Under the pieces are notes generated by a model. That model was not told where the DNA came from. It saw nothing but the letters and a program-made list of their open reading frames with translations, and did not search any database. DNA of 64,000 nucleotides, from assembly GCA_009827225.1 (NCBI GenBank), contig WUAI01000009.1, positions 21,475-85,474 on the forward strand, in the 5' to 3' direction. Both the position numbers and the translations under genes were made by a program. Below, in pieces: positions 44,367-52,647 of this stretch (position 1 is its first letter; every line of letters begins with the position of its first letter). This DNA comes from Flavobacteriaceae bacterium (GTDB lineage Bacteria > Bacteroidota > Bacteroidia > Flavobacteriales > Flavobacteriaceae).

Positions 44367-45850
44367 TCTTTCTTTTGACCCTGCAGTCTTTTGCCCAATT
44401 TATTGATGATGTAGAGTATCCTCCTGGGGCCACACCTGGGGATTGGTGGGTATGTAATAATTCTCCTCCATGTAACGGGCTTCCTTCCATAATGGGAGGT
44501 GCTAACACCGGTGAATATTCGATAATTGTTGGTGCACTCCCGTTTGATTATTCATTGAGTTTGGGAAATAGAACTTCCGGCGTTTGGGGTTTGTCTTTTT
44601 ATATGTTTGTGCCAACCAATAAAGAAGGGTATTTTAATTTACAAGGAATAGTACCCATTGGAACAGGTGAATGGATAGTAGGAAATATTTGGTTTAATCA
44701 GGATATCGCAAATCCCGGAGGGGGTTATATCGATAACTGTGTGGGCGCTCCCGTGAATTTCAATTTCCCACATGACGAATGGTTCAGAGTTATTATGAAT
44801 TTTGACCTAAGTGCGGGTATTGCGGAAGGAACCTGGGAAATGTATATTGGCGAGGAAGAAGTAATTCAGGCGGGTACTCCTTTTACCGATGCAAACGGAA
44901 CTATACCTACCAGTTTAGGAGGTGTGTCTTTTTATGATATCACAGGCGACACCTTCTATTACCTTGACACTTTTGCATATACTGAAGGTCCAATCCCACC
45001 GGCAACTGAGTTTACCGACGATATGGAATATCCGGCAGGCATACCGGAAAGTAGTTTCTGGTGGCCATGTACACTAACTAATGATTGCTCTATGGAGATA
45101 AGTGAAGAACAGGTCTATGATGGCACTTATTCGGGCTATGTCTCGGATACGGAGAATACCAACCAGGTGCTGAATTTAACCAATGTGATCAACGAAGACC
45201 GGGGACTCGAATTTTATATGTATGTACCAAGTGGCAAGGAAGCTGTGATGGAATTACAGGGAAATGCAGCGGGAGCTCCGATAGAATCTATAGTGGGTGA
45301 TGTCGTATTCAATGATAACAACACCGATCCCGGAAGTGGTTACATTGAAGACACACAACTAGGACAGGTTGATTTCGACTTCCCGCACGACCAATGGTTC
45401 AAAGTGGCTATGCAGTTCGATTTGGAACCCTGGATAGGCGAGAGTACCTGGGCGGTTTCGATTGATAATTCAGTCGTGATTCCCGCAGGAACAGCATTTA
45501 CCAACGGAAGCGGTGACTTTCCTTCAAGTTTGGGTAGCTTAAATTTCAAAGCTGAAAACTCAACAAGTGGTTATTACCTGGACGCCTTTAGTTTTACTGA
45601 AGAGTCTGTGCTTAGTATTTCAGATCAGACTCTCAACACAATGAAGATTGTGCCTAATCCTGTGACCGATCGCGCCAGTATCCAAGGAGTATCCCAAGTT
45701 TTGAAACTCTCCCTAATCGATGTAACCGGGAAAGAAAGACAACTTCCGGCAACAAGCGAAATTGATCTTAGCGAGTACGCTTCAGGTATTTATTTCCTTA
45801 GAGTGGAAACCTCTGAAGGTGTACAGACACAAAAAATAATAATCAACTAA
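44336..45850 (+). CDS. Two-domain secreted protein with type IX sorting domain
   Basis: 504 residues, signal peptide ending in SFAQ. Two tandem copies of a lectin-like beta-sandwich domain (about residues 20-220 and 225-425), each with the markers F.DD(V/M)EYP at the start, LSFYM(F/Y)VP..KE, LQG, IVG(N/D), and FPHD(E/Q)WF near the end, plus TSLGG(V)SFY-like closing strands. The last about 75 residues form a Por-type sorting domain (MKIVPNPVTDRASI, YASGIYFLRVE, TQKIIIN). Two Cys pairs occur in the first domain (CNNSPPC). Probably a carbohydrate-binding or surface protein exported by type IX secretion. The second paralogue follows 12 bp later. Confidence 0.85.
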   Translation: MKKKYCLAAVVFLLTLQSFAQFIDDVEYPPGATPGDWWVCNNSPPCNGLPSIMGGANTGEYSIIVGALPFDYSLSLGNRTSGVWGLSFYMFVPTNKEGYFNLQGIVPIGTGEWIVGNIWFNQDIANPGGGYIDNCVGAPVNFNFPHDEWFRVIMNFDLSAGIAEGTWEMYIGEEEVIQAGTPFTDANGTIPTSLGGVSFYDITGDTFYYLDTFAYTEGPIPPATEFTDDMEYPAGIPESSFWWPCTLTNDCSMEISEEQVYDGTYSGYVSDTENTNQVLNLTNVINEDRGLEFYMYVPSGKEAVMELQGNAAGAPIESIVGDVVFNDNNTDPGSGYIEDTQLGQVDFDFPHDQWFKVAMQFDLEPWIGESTWAVSIDNSVVIPAGTAFTNGSGDFPSSLGSLNFKAENSTSGYYLDAFSFTEESVLSISDQTLNTMKIVPNPVTDRASIQGVSQVLKLSLIDVTGKERQLPATSEIDLSEYASGIYFLRVETSEGVQTQKIIIN

Positions 45851-45893
45851 AAAACGCTTATTATGAAAAAGAAGTACTGTTTGGCGGCAGTGG
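45848..45893 (+). repeat. 46-bp direct repeat, copy 2
   Basis: Identical to 44321-44366. Its first three bases are also the TAA stop codon of the upstream paralogue. Confidence 0.95.
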
Positions 45894-46759
45894 CTCTGCT
45901 ATGTTTACTGCCTATTTATTCGCAAACCCCAGATATTGACGACGACATGGAATATCCTGGGGGACAAGCTATTGCTCCCTGGTGGGTTGACGGCCCCGTC
46001 ACTGTTATGGAGCAAAGCAATAGCGGGGATTATTCCGGAAAGATTGGTGATGATCCAACCCCTTTCGACACCGTACTTGATTTAGGGGGCAAAGTTTTTG
46101 ATGTCTGGTTTTTGTCATTTTATATGTATGTGCCAGTGGACAAAGAAGCCTATTTGAATCTTCAGGGAGAGGTGCCCATTGGTGCAGGCGAGTGGATCGT
46201 GGGTAATATATTCTTTAACCAGGACCTGGCGGCTCCAGGCGTTGGCTTGATTGACAATTGTGTGGGTGCTCCGGTTAATTTTACATTTCCACACGGACAA
46301 TGGTTTGAGATTGAAATGGAGTTTGATCTTTCTTTGGGATTGTCATTAGGTACCTGGACCATGATCGTGGACGGAAATATTGTTATTCCTGCTGGAACTC
46401 CTTTTACGAATGATAATGGTGATGTTCCTACAAGCCTAGGTGGTGTTTCGTTTTATGCTATTTCTACGAACAATACCTATTATCTAGATGATTTTTTGTT
46501 CACTGATTACTTTGTCGCAGGAACAGAGGATCAGAAGTTAAATCCTGTGAAAGTATCTCCAATTCCAACCCAGGACATACTCAATGTAAATTCAGAAATT
46601 CCCATCACCTCGTTGGAACTACACAATACCAGCGGACAAAGGTTCGATGTGGTCCTAAAGGAGAATCAATTGGATATTTCAGCATTAAGTGCTGGAATCT
46701 ATTTCTTAATGATAGAAACTACGGACGGAATTCAAACCCAGAAGATCATCAAACAATAA
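45863..46759 (+). CDS. Single-domain secreted paralogue with type IX sorting domain
   Basis: 298 residues, sharing its first ten codons exactly with the upstream gene. One copy of the same lectin-like domain (DDDMEYPGG, LSFYMYVPVDKEAYLNLQG, GAPVNFTFPHGQWFEIEMEF, TSLGGVSFYAI) and a Por-type sorting domain (VKVSPIPTQDILNV, LSAGIYFLMIE, TQKIIKQ). It is closest to the first domain of its neighbour (shared VGNI.FNQD and IDNCVGAPVNF). Loss or gain of one domain distinguishes the paralogues. Co-transcribed with it; a shared terminator follows. Confidence 0.85.
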   Translation: MKKKYCLAAVALLCLLPIYSQTPDIDDDMEYPGGQAIAPWWVDGPVTVMEQSNSGDYSGKIGDDPTPFDTVLDLGGKVFDVWFLSFYMYVPVDKEAYLNLQGEVPIGAGEWIVGNIFFNQDLAAPGVGLIDNCVGAPVNFTFPHGQWFEIEMEFDLSLGLSLGTWTMIVDGNIVIPAGTPFTNDNGDVPTSLGGVSFYAISTNNTYYLDDFLFTDYFVAGTEDQKLNPVKVSPIPTQDILNVNSEIPITSLELHNTSGQRFDVVLKENQLDISALSAGIYFLMIETTDGIQTQKIIKQ

Positions 46760-46761
46760 AA

Positions 46762-46789
46762 AAAACACCCTGCTTCGGCAGGGTGTTTT
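46762..46789. terminator. Bidirectional terminator between the two duplicated gene pairs
   Basis: AAAACACCCTGC-TTCG-GCAGGGTGTTTT, perfect 12-bp stem with UUCG loop and both an A-run and a T-run. Confidence 0.94.
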
Positions 46790-46828
46790 GTGAGTAATCA
46801 TTCATTGCAGTTGGGACATTAACGAAAT

Positions 46829-48025
46829 CTACTCAATGGCATTTACTTTCCAATCGCGGCTCACAGGATTGATCGCGCTACTCGTGATATTTGAAAGTCG
46901 GATAGTAGCGGTATTGGAAGCACTTATGTAACAGCTCCATTTCAATCCGTTTTCCACCGCACTCCTTGGAGCACAATTACAGGAACTGCCTGTTGCGGCA
47001 TTGGGAACAGTGACTGTAAGTTCGGCTGATCCTTTAGATGTTATATTAGGAAAGTCGAGGGTGGCGGTGGCGCTCAACCCTTTTAGTAATATTTTTCTTT
47101 CTGAATTTGGTGTGAAATAAAGGTGTGTACCATCATATTCCAGCGCACCGGTCTCCGGTGTAGTTAAGTTAGTACCCGAATTGAACTTGAGCGGGGCTCC
47201 TTCGGCGGTGTCGTTCCCTGCTTGTATTTGCAATACCGCCGTTGGATTGTCTACCCCAAAACCTATATTTCCAGATGCACGAATCACCATTTCCGATCCG
47301 TCCGTATCTGCACTTTCATTGCCGTTTCCTGTTACCGATAACTCAAATTTTGTAGCCAGGTCACCACTGCCATGGTCACCGTCGGCAGAAGAAATGATCG
47401 ATGCAATTACATCCGAACGACCGCTTCCAGAATAAGCACTACCCGTGATAGCACCAATATATTCTGAGTCCTCCAACCTATTCGGTGAACTAAAGGTACC
47501 GTCCTTGGTATACCAAATGATATTGGGCGCGTTTGGAGGCTTGGTGCTTGAAATCTGTATTCCATTTTCACCGGGAAATTTTATTTCCAGGTTTTCCATC
47601 GGATTGTCGGTTCCCATTCCTAACCCTCCGGTGTCGATAAATACCACATCCACACCATTTGCATTGGCTTGTTTGGCGTATACCAGTTTTTCGAGATCAC
47701 CGTTATAGCCGTCTACCCATTCACCACCATAAGGGGTCCATGTTTTTGAATCATCCGCCCAATAGTGAAATCCTTTTTTGTAATTACCATTTGCTGTGCT
47801 AAGGAAAACCAACATTCCATCTTGTTCGCTGGTAGGATCGCTCGACGGAAATACACTGATGCGAGGTATCAATAAGCCGTCGGTATTGGAGGGTGATAGG
47901 GGACTGGAAGCTTCAATATCGAACAAACTGTTGGGAGTCGAATTTCTGATCCCAACCTGAGCACTCGCAGCAATTCCCAGCAGGAGTGTGAAAAGAGTTA
48001 GCGTTATTTTTGGATTGAGGACCAT
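46829..48025 (-). CDS. Secreted fibre-like protein, paralogue 2
   Basis: 398 residues from ATG 48025 (MVLNPKITLTLF), which gives a normal signal peptide ending in ASAQ and matches the length of the upstream paralogue; the track's start is a TTG overlapping that gene. The mature protein opens with VGIRNSTPNSLFDIEAS, continues with GLLIPRI, a DGMLVFLSTANGNYKKGFHYW segment, and GIGF/GMGT fibre motifs. It ends in a domain with SSCNCAPRSAVENGLKWSCY and NTATIRLSNI. Such architecture is common in Bacteroidota surface proteins related to phage tail fibres. No type IX domain is seen. Function unknown. Confidence 0.8.
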   Translation of the reverse strand: MVLNPKITLTLFTLLLGIAASAQVGIRNSTPNSLFDIEASSPLSPSNTDGLLIPRISVFPSSDPTSEQDGMLVFLSTANGNYKKGFHYWADDSKTWTPYGGEWVDGYNGDLEKLVYAKQANANGVDVVFIDTGGLGMGTDNPMENLEIKFPGENGIQISSTKPPNAPNIIWYTKDGTFSSPNRLEDSEYIGAITGSAYSGSGRSDVIASIISSADGDHGSGDLATKFELSVTGNGNESADTDGSEMVIRASGNIGFGVDNPTAVLQIQAGNDTAEGAPLKFNSGTNLTTPETGALEYDGTHLYFTPNSERKILLKGLSATATLDFPNITSKGSAELTVTVPNAATGSSCNCAPRSAVENGLKWSCYISASNTATIRLSNITSSAINPVSRDWKVNAIE

Positions 48026-48050
48026 CGGTAATTTTGTTTTCAAAATCGGT

Positions 48051-49244
48051 TTATTCAATTACCGTTACTTTCCAGCTTTTGCTCGCTGGGTTTATAGAAC
48101 TGGCAGAAACGTTGGAAAGTCTTATGGTTACTGTATTTGAAGAACTAACATAGCAACTCCATTGAAGTCCGGACTCTATCGATCCGTTGGGTGCGCAGGA
48201 ACACGAACTTCCCACTGAAGCTCCGGCAACAGTCACATTGAGTTCACTTGAACTACTTGCTGAAATAGAAGGAAAATTGATAGTACTGCTATTGGTAAGT
48301 CCTTTCAACAATATCTTTCGGGTTGTGCTTGGGGTGAAATACAAATGCGTTCCATCATATTCCATGGCTCCTGCTTCCACAGAAGATAAGTTTGTACCGG
48401 ACGTTAATTTCAAAGGGGCGGAATTGGCACTTGCAGTCCCGGCTTTTATCTCTAAGGCTGCAGATGGGCCATTGAGTCCAATTCCAATATTTCCTGTACT
48501 GGCTATTACAAACTCCGGGTCGTGTTCTCCAACCGAGGTATCGTTCGCTTCGGTAACGGTAAATTCAATTTTCGTGGGTAGATTTCCTGCGGAGTGATCT
48601 CCATCTGCTTTGATTTGAATATTGGCAACATCTCCCGATTTTCCGGATCCTGTCCAAACCTTTCCGGTCATGTATCCTATTGCCTCATTGTCGGTTAAAA
48701 ATTCAGGAACCGCAAATGTACCGTTTGTTGTATAAAAAGCTAGTTCCGGAGCGCTGGGTGGATTCGCACTGGAGATTTGAATATCATTATCTCCATTCAG
48801 CTTGAGTTCCAGACTTTCTTCGGGGTCGTTGGTACCCATTCCAATGCGTCCGTTGTCCAAAACTGCGATATCTACACTACCGGCATTGGCCTGTTTGGCA
48901 TAGATCAAATCATCGCTATCTCCATTGGTGCCATCTCCCCATTCGCCATTGTAAGCGATCCAATCACTTACACCATCATCCCAATAATGGAAGCCTTTAC
49001 TATAACTTCCTGTTGCTGTGGTTAAAAATACCAACATACCGTCCTGGTCTTCACCGGGATCTGTAATGGGGAAAGCTTCGATTCTTGGAATAAGTAACCC
49101 ATCGGTATTGGAAGGTGCCGCCGCATTGGAGGCCGGAATGTCGAGGGTACTTTTAGGATCGGTGGTACCGATCCCTACTTGTGCAAGTGCGGGGGCAAGT
49201 GCACAAATATTTAGGGCAATTAATGCATAAGTAGCTTTTATCAT
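48051..49244 (-). CDS. Secreted fibre-like protein, paralogue 1
   Basis: 397 residues, signal peptide ending in APALAQ. Closely related along its whole length to the downstream gene: VGIGTTDPKSTLDIPAS, GLLIPRIEAFPITDPGEDQDGMLVF, YGLMG-type GRIGMGTNDPEESLELK, and the same C-terminal domain (GSSCSCAPNGSIESGLQWSCY, NTVTIRLSNV, SWKVTVIE). The stop lies 25 bp before the start of the paralogue, so the two form a duplicated operon converging on the type IX paralogue pair. Confidence 0.82.
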   Translation of the reverse strand: MIKATYALIALNICALAPALAQVGIGTTDPKSTLDIPASNAAAPSNTDGLLIPRIEAFPITDPGEDQDGMLVFLTTATGSYSKGFHYWDDGVSDWIAYNGEWGDGTNGDSDDLIYAKQANAGSVDIAVLDNGRIGMGTNDPEESLELKLNGDNDIQISSANPPSAPELAFYTTNGTFAVPEFLTDNEAIGYMTGKVWTGSGKSGDVANIQIKADGDHSAGNLPTKIEFTVTEANDTSVGEHDPEFVIASTGNIGIGLNGPSAALEIKAGTASANSAPLKLTSGTNLSSVEAGAMEYDGTHLYFTPSTTRKILLKGLTNSSTINFPSISASSSSELNVTVAGASVGSSCSCAPNGSIESGLQWSCYVSSSNTVTIRLSNVSASSINPASKSWKVTVIE

Positions 49245-49452
49245 AGCAGGGGCAAAAAATGATAATTACAATACAATTATAAAGTAAATTCCTACAAGTA
49301 GTCAAATATAATTCGTTGAAATACAGTATTATTCGTTGAACAACGTAATATCATCGATTATCGAACAGATTTTTTTCGGGCTGTAGTCCAAAAAACGTTG
49401 CAGTTTTGTTAATCTTCATCCTGAAACTTTTCAATTTAGATATATTTGAACC

Positions 49453-49989
49453 ATGAAAAAAATCATCGCCTTTGCTGGAAGTAACAGCAGTACTTCCATC
49501 AACCATCACCTGGTTCTCGGGGTTGCCAAAATGAACCGCGAACAAATAGAAATCCTAAGACTTACCGATTACCCGCTTCCCATGTATGGAGAGGATCTTG
49601 AGAAAGAAAGTGGTTATCCTGCGGTTCTTTCCGACTTACTAACTAAAATCAGGAGGGCCGACGGATTGATCATTTCCGTAAACGAACACAACGGTTCTGT
49701 ATCTGCATTTTTTAAAAATGTGTTGGATTGGTTAAGTCGAATTGAATATAAATTCCTGGCCGACAAAAAGATCTTGCTCATGAGCGCTTCGCCCGGCGGT
49801 AGAGGTGCACTCTCGGCCTATCAGTATACCGAGTCTATCCTGCCCAGGTATGGGGGAGAGATCGTTTACGGATTCAACTTTCCCGGGTTCAAGGACAATT
49901 TTTCAATCGAAGATCAGGAGATAACGAATGACGAACTACGGGACAAAGCCTCTGAAGGTCTGGCCACACTGGCAAAGAGCATGGAATAA
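49453..49989 (+). CDS. NADPH-dependent FMN reductase family protein
   Basis: 178 residues, flavodoxin-like fold. The N-terminal strand and FMN-phosphate loop (IIAFAGSNSSTSINHHLV), the LRLTDYPLPMYGEDLE segment, ADGLIISVNEHNGSVSAFFKNVLDWLSRIE and LLMSASPGGRGA match the SsuE/azoreductase-like NAD(P)H-dependent FMN reductases. Cytoplasmic flavin or quinone reduction is expected. It directly precedes pabB with no intervening base. Confidence 0.92.
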   Translation: MKKIIAFAGSNSSTSINHHLVLGVAKMNREQIEILRLTDYPLPMYGEDLEKESGYPAVLSDLLTKIRRADGLIISVNEHNGSVSAFFKNVLDWLSRIEYKFLADKKILLMSASPGGRGALSAYQYTESILPRYGGEIVYGFNFPGFKDNFSIEDQEITNDELRDKASEGLATLAKSME

Positions 49990-51285
49990 ATGCGAAGCAA
50001 GCGGACATACCACTACAGTCCAGACGACGAGTTAAAACTTAAATTGTTGAAATGGGCACAGCAATTCCAGGAGGTTTGCTGGCTCGATTCAAACTCCTAC
50101 GAGCAAAATCATAGTTCCTTCCAGGCAGTCCTGGCGGTAGATGCCATAACCGGAATTAAAACCGACTATCACAATGCTTTTGAGACTTTGGAGGAATATC
50201 AAAAGGTCACTCAGGACTGGTTGTTTGGGTATCTTACCTACGATTTAAAAAACGATATCGAAGAACTCCATTCCTCGAATTCCGATCATCTTCATTTCCC
50301 GGATCTCTATTTTTTTCAACCTAAAAAAGTTTTGCTTTTTGGAGAGAACACCGTGGAATTCCATTATTTAAATATGGTTGCCGATGAAATAGATGAAGAC
50401 TGGCATCAGATTCAGGAACTGGATATTTCAGAAGAAAAAAAGGCGACACATTCCGATATAAAAATCAAACTTCGGACTTCCAAAGACACCTATTTTCAGC
50501 GATTGAGAGAAATTTTAGAGCATATTGAAAAAGGCGACATTTATGAAATGAACTATTGCCAGGAGTTTTACTCGGAAGGCGCGGCAATCGACCCCCTCAA
50601 GACTTTCATGCATCTCAATGATATTTCGTTGCCACCTTTTGCCACTTTTATAAAGCTGGATGCTCATTATGCACTATGTGCTTCTCCGGAACGATATGTA
50701 AAGAGAACAGGGAGCGAAGTAATTTCGCAACCCATAAAAGGTACCGCAAAGCGATTGGACGATCGGGAGGAAGATGCTCAAATGATCGAACGCCTGAGAA
50801 ATGATCCCAAAGAACGTAGTGAAAATATAATGATCACCGATTTGGTTCGAAATGATCTTTCGAGGGTAGCCAAAAAAGGTACCGTGGAGGTCGAAGAATT
50901 ATGCGCGATATACACTTTCGAACAGGTACATCAAATGATATCAACGGTCCGTTGCACGGTAGAAGAGGATATAAGTCCTGTTTCTATCATTAAAAATACC
51001 TTCCCCATGGGAAGCATGACAGGAGCTCCGAAAGTCTCTGCCATGAAGATCATTGAAGCCAAGGAGGATGCCAAAAGAGGCTTATATAGTGGTGCCGTGG
51101 GATATTTTCGCCCGAATGGCGATTTCGATTTTAACGTGGTAATTCGCAGTATTCTTTATAACGAAATGGAAGAATATGTGAGTTATTCGGTGGGAGGTGC
51201 GATTACTGCCAAATCCATTCCGGAACAGGAATATGAGGAATGTCTCATCAAGGCAAAAGCGATGCGGGAAGCACTCGAAAAATAA
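49990..51285 (+). CDS. pabB: Aminodeoxychorismate synthase component I
   Basis: 431 residues, chorismate-binding enzyme. The catalytic C-terminal part shows YEMNYCQEF, CASPERYVKRTG, the key QPIKGTAKR (Lys typical of PabB, whereas anthranilate synthase has PIAGT), ENIMITDLVRNDLSRVA, FPMGSMTGAPKVSAMKIIE and YSGAVGYFRPNGDFDFNVVIRS. It aminates chorismate for folate synthesis with an amidotransferase encoded elsewhere. It begins immediately after the FMN reductase stop codon and is followed by tilS 42 bp later. Confidence 0.94.
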   Translation: MRSKRTYHYSPDDELKLKLLKWAQQFQEVCWLDSNSYEQNHSSFQAVLAVDAITGIKTDYHNAFETLEEYQKVTQDWLFGYLTYDLKNDIEELHSSNSDHLHFPDLYFFQPKKVLLFGENTVEFHYLNMVADEIDEDWHQIQELDISEEKKATHSDIKIKLRTSKDTYFQRLREILEHIEKGDIYEMNYCQEFYSEGAAIDPLKTFMHLNDISLPPFATFIKLDAHYALCASPERYVKRTGSEVISQPIKGTAKRLDDREEDAQMIERLRNDPKERSENIMITDLVRNDLSRVAKKGTVEVEELCAIYTFEQVHQMISTVRCTVEEDISPVSIIKNTFPMGSMTGAPKVSAMKIIEAKEDAKRGLYSGAVGYFRPNGDFDFNVVIRSILYNEMEEYVSYSVGGAITAKSIPEQEYEECLIKAKAMREALEK

Positions 51286-51327
51286 CGGCGAGAAGCCTTA
51301 TCTTTACAAGATTGTGAAACCATAACA

Positions 51328-52647
51328 ATGGAACAAAACTTTCACACTCATATGAACGATCACCTGGATTTCCTCAAAGGGAAAAAAGTTCTGGTGGCCT
51401 GCAGTGGAGGCCTGGATAGCGTGGTACTGTCCCACCTGATGCTTAAGGGCGGATATGAGATGGGAATAGCACATTGTAATTTTAAATTACGTGGAAAGGA
51501 AAGTGATGATGATGAGGAGTTTGTGAATCACTTTGCAGAACAGTCCGGTGTCCCTTTTTATGCTGAAAGTTTCGAAACCGAAAAGTATGCCGCTGAAAAC
51601 GGAATATCGGTCCAAATGGCTGCCCGTGAATTGCGATACCAATGGTTCGAGGAAATCCGGAAGGACTTTGATTACGATTATATCCTTACTGCTCACCATG
51701 CGGACGATTCCCTCGAAACATTGCTTATAAACTTAAGCCGAGGAACCGGTTTGAGAGGACTAATGGGAATCCCCGAACAAAACAAATACGTTGTTCGGCC
51801 GCTGTTACCCTTTTCCAGAATCCAGATTTTGGAATATGCAAAGTCCTATAACCTTTTTTGGAGAGAAGACAGCAGCAACGACAAAGATGATTATTTACGT
51901 AATTATTTGAGACATAATGTAATCCCAGAGATGAAAGAGGGGAATTCGAGCTTGTTGACGAATGTTCGAAAAACACAGGATTTTTTAAAGGATACTGAAC
52001 TATTGATCAATGATTACCTGGTGTTGATTCGAAAGTTGGTAATGACTGAATCCAAGGATGAACTGCATATCGATGTTGAAAAACTCCAGGAGTTGCCTAA
52101 TACCGATGCCTTGTTATATGAGCTGTTGCGCCCTTTTAATTTTACAGCGTGGGATGATATTTCAGAATTGATCCATGCCCAGAGCGGGAAGCAAATATTT
52201 TCCAAGACCCACCGTCTGCTGAAGGATAGAAAACGATTGATCCTTACAGAAACTCAGCAAAACAAGGCCGATGAAGAGTATGCTCTTGGAGCATCCGTTG
52301 CTGAGATACGCCACCCCATCCATATCGATATTGCATCAGCCGAACATTTTGAGATCACCAATGCACATACGGTATTTTTGGATCGGGAACTGTTGAAATT
52401 TCCACTGACTATCAGGAAATGGAGGGAAGGAGATAGCTTTTATCCTTTCGGAATGAAAGGAAGTAAAAAGTTGAGTAAATTTTTTAAAGATGAAAAGTTA
52501 TCTTTGGTGGCTAAAGAGAATTCATGGGTGCTTTGTAGCGACGGAAAAATCGTGTGGGTGATAGGCCAGCGACTGGACGACCGCTTTAAAGTGACTAAAA
52601 CAACCAGAGATATAATTAAATTGACTTATACCCCAATAAATAAATGA
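51328..52647 (+). CDS. tilS: tRNA(Ile)-lysidine synthase
   Basis: 439 residues. N-type ATP-pyrophosphatase loop VACSGGLDSVVLSHL, then MGIAHCNFKLRGKESDDDEEFV, ILTAHHADDSLETLLINLSRGTG and the PLL..R segment. The C-terminal TilS domain (FPLTIRKWREGDSFYPFGMKGSKKLSKFFKDEKLS) is complete. It modifies C34 of the AUA-reading tRNA-Ile, an essential step. It overlaps dsbD by 4 bp (ATGA). Confidence 0.96.
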   Translation: MEQNFHTHMNDHLDFLKGKKVLVACSGGLDSVVLSHLMLKGGYEMGIAHCNFKLRGKESDDDEEFVNHFAEQSGVPFYAESFETEKYAAENGISVQMAARELRYQWFEEIRKDFDYDYILTAHHADDSLETLLINLSRGTGLRGLMGIPEQNKYVVRPLLPFSRIQILEYAKSYNLFWREDSSNDKDDYLRNYLRHNVIPEMKEGNSSLLTNVRKTQDFLKDTELLINDYLVLIRKLVMTESKDELHIDVEKLQELPNTDALLYELLRPFNFTAWDDISELIHAQSGKQIFSKTHRLLKDRKRLILTETQQNKADEEYALGASVAEIRHPIHIDIASAEHFEITNAHTVFLDRELLKFPLTIRKWREGDSFYPFGMKGSKKLSKFFKDEKLSLVAKENSWVLCSDGKIVWVIGQRLDDRFKVTKTTRDIIKLTYTPINK

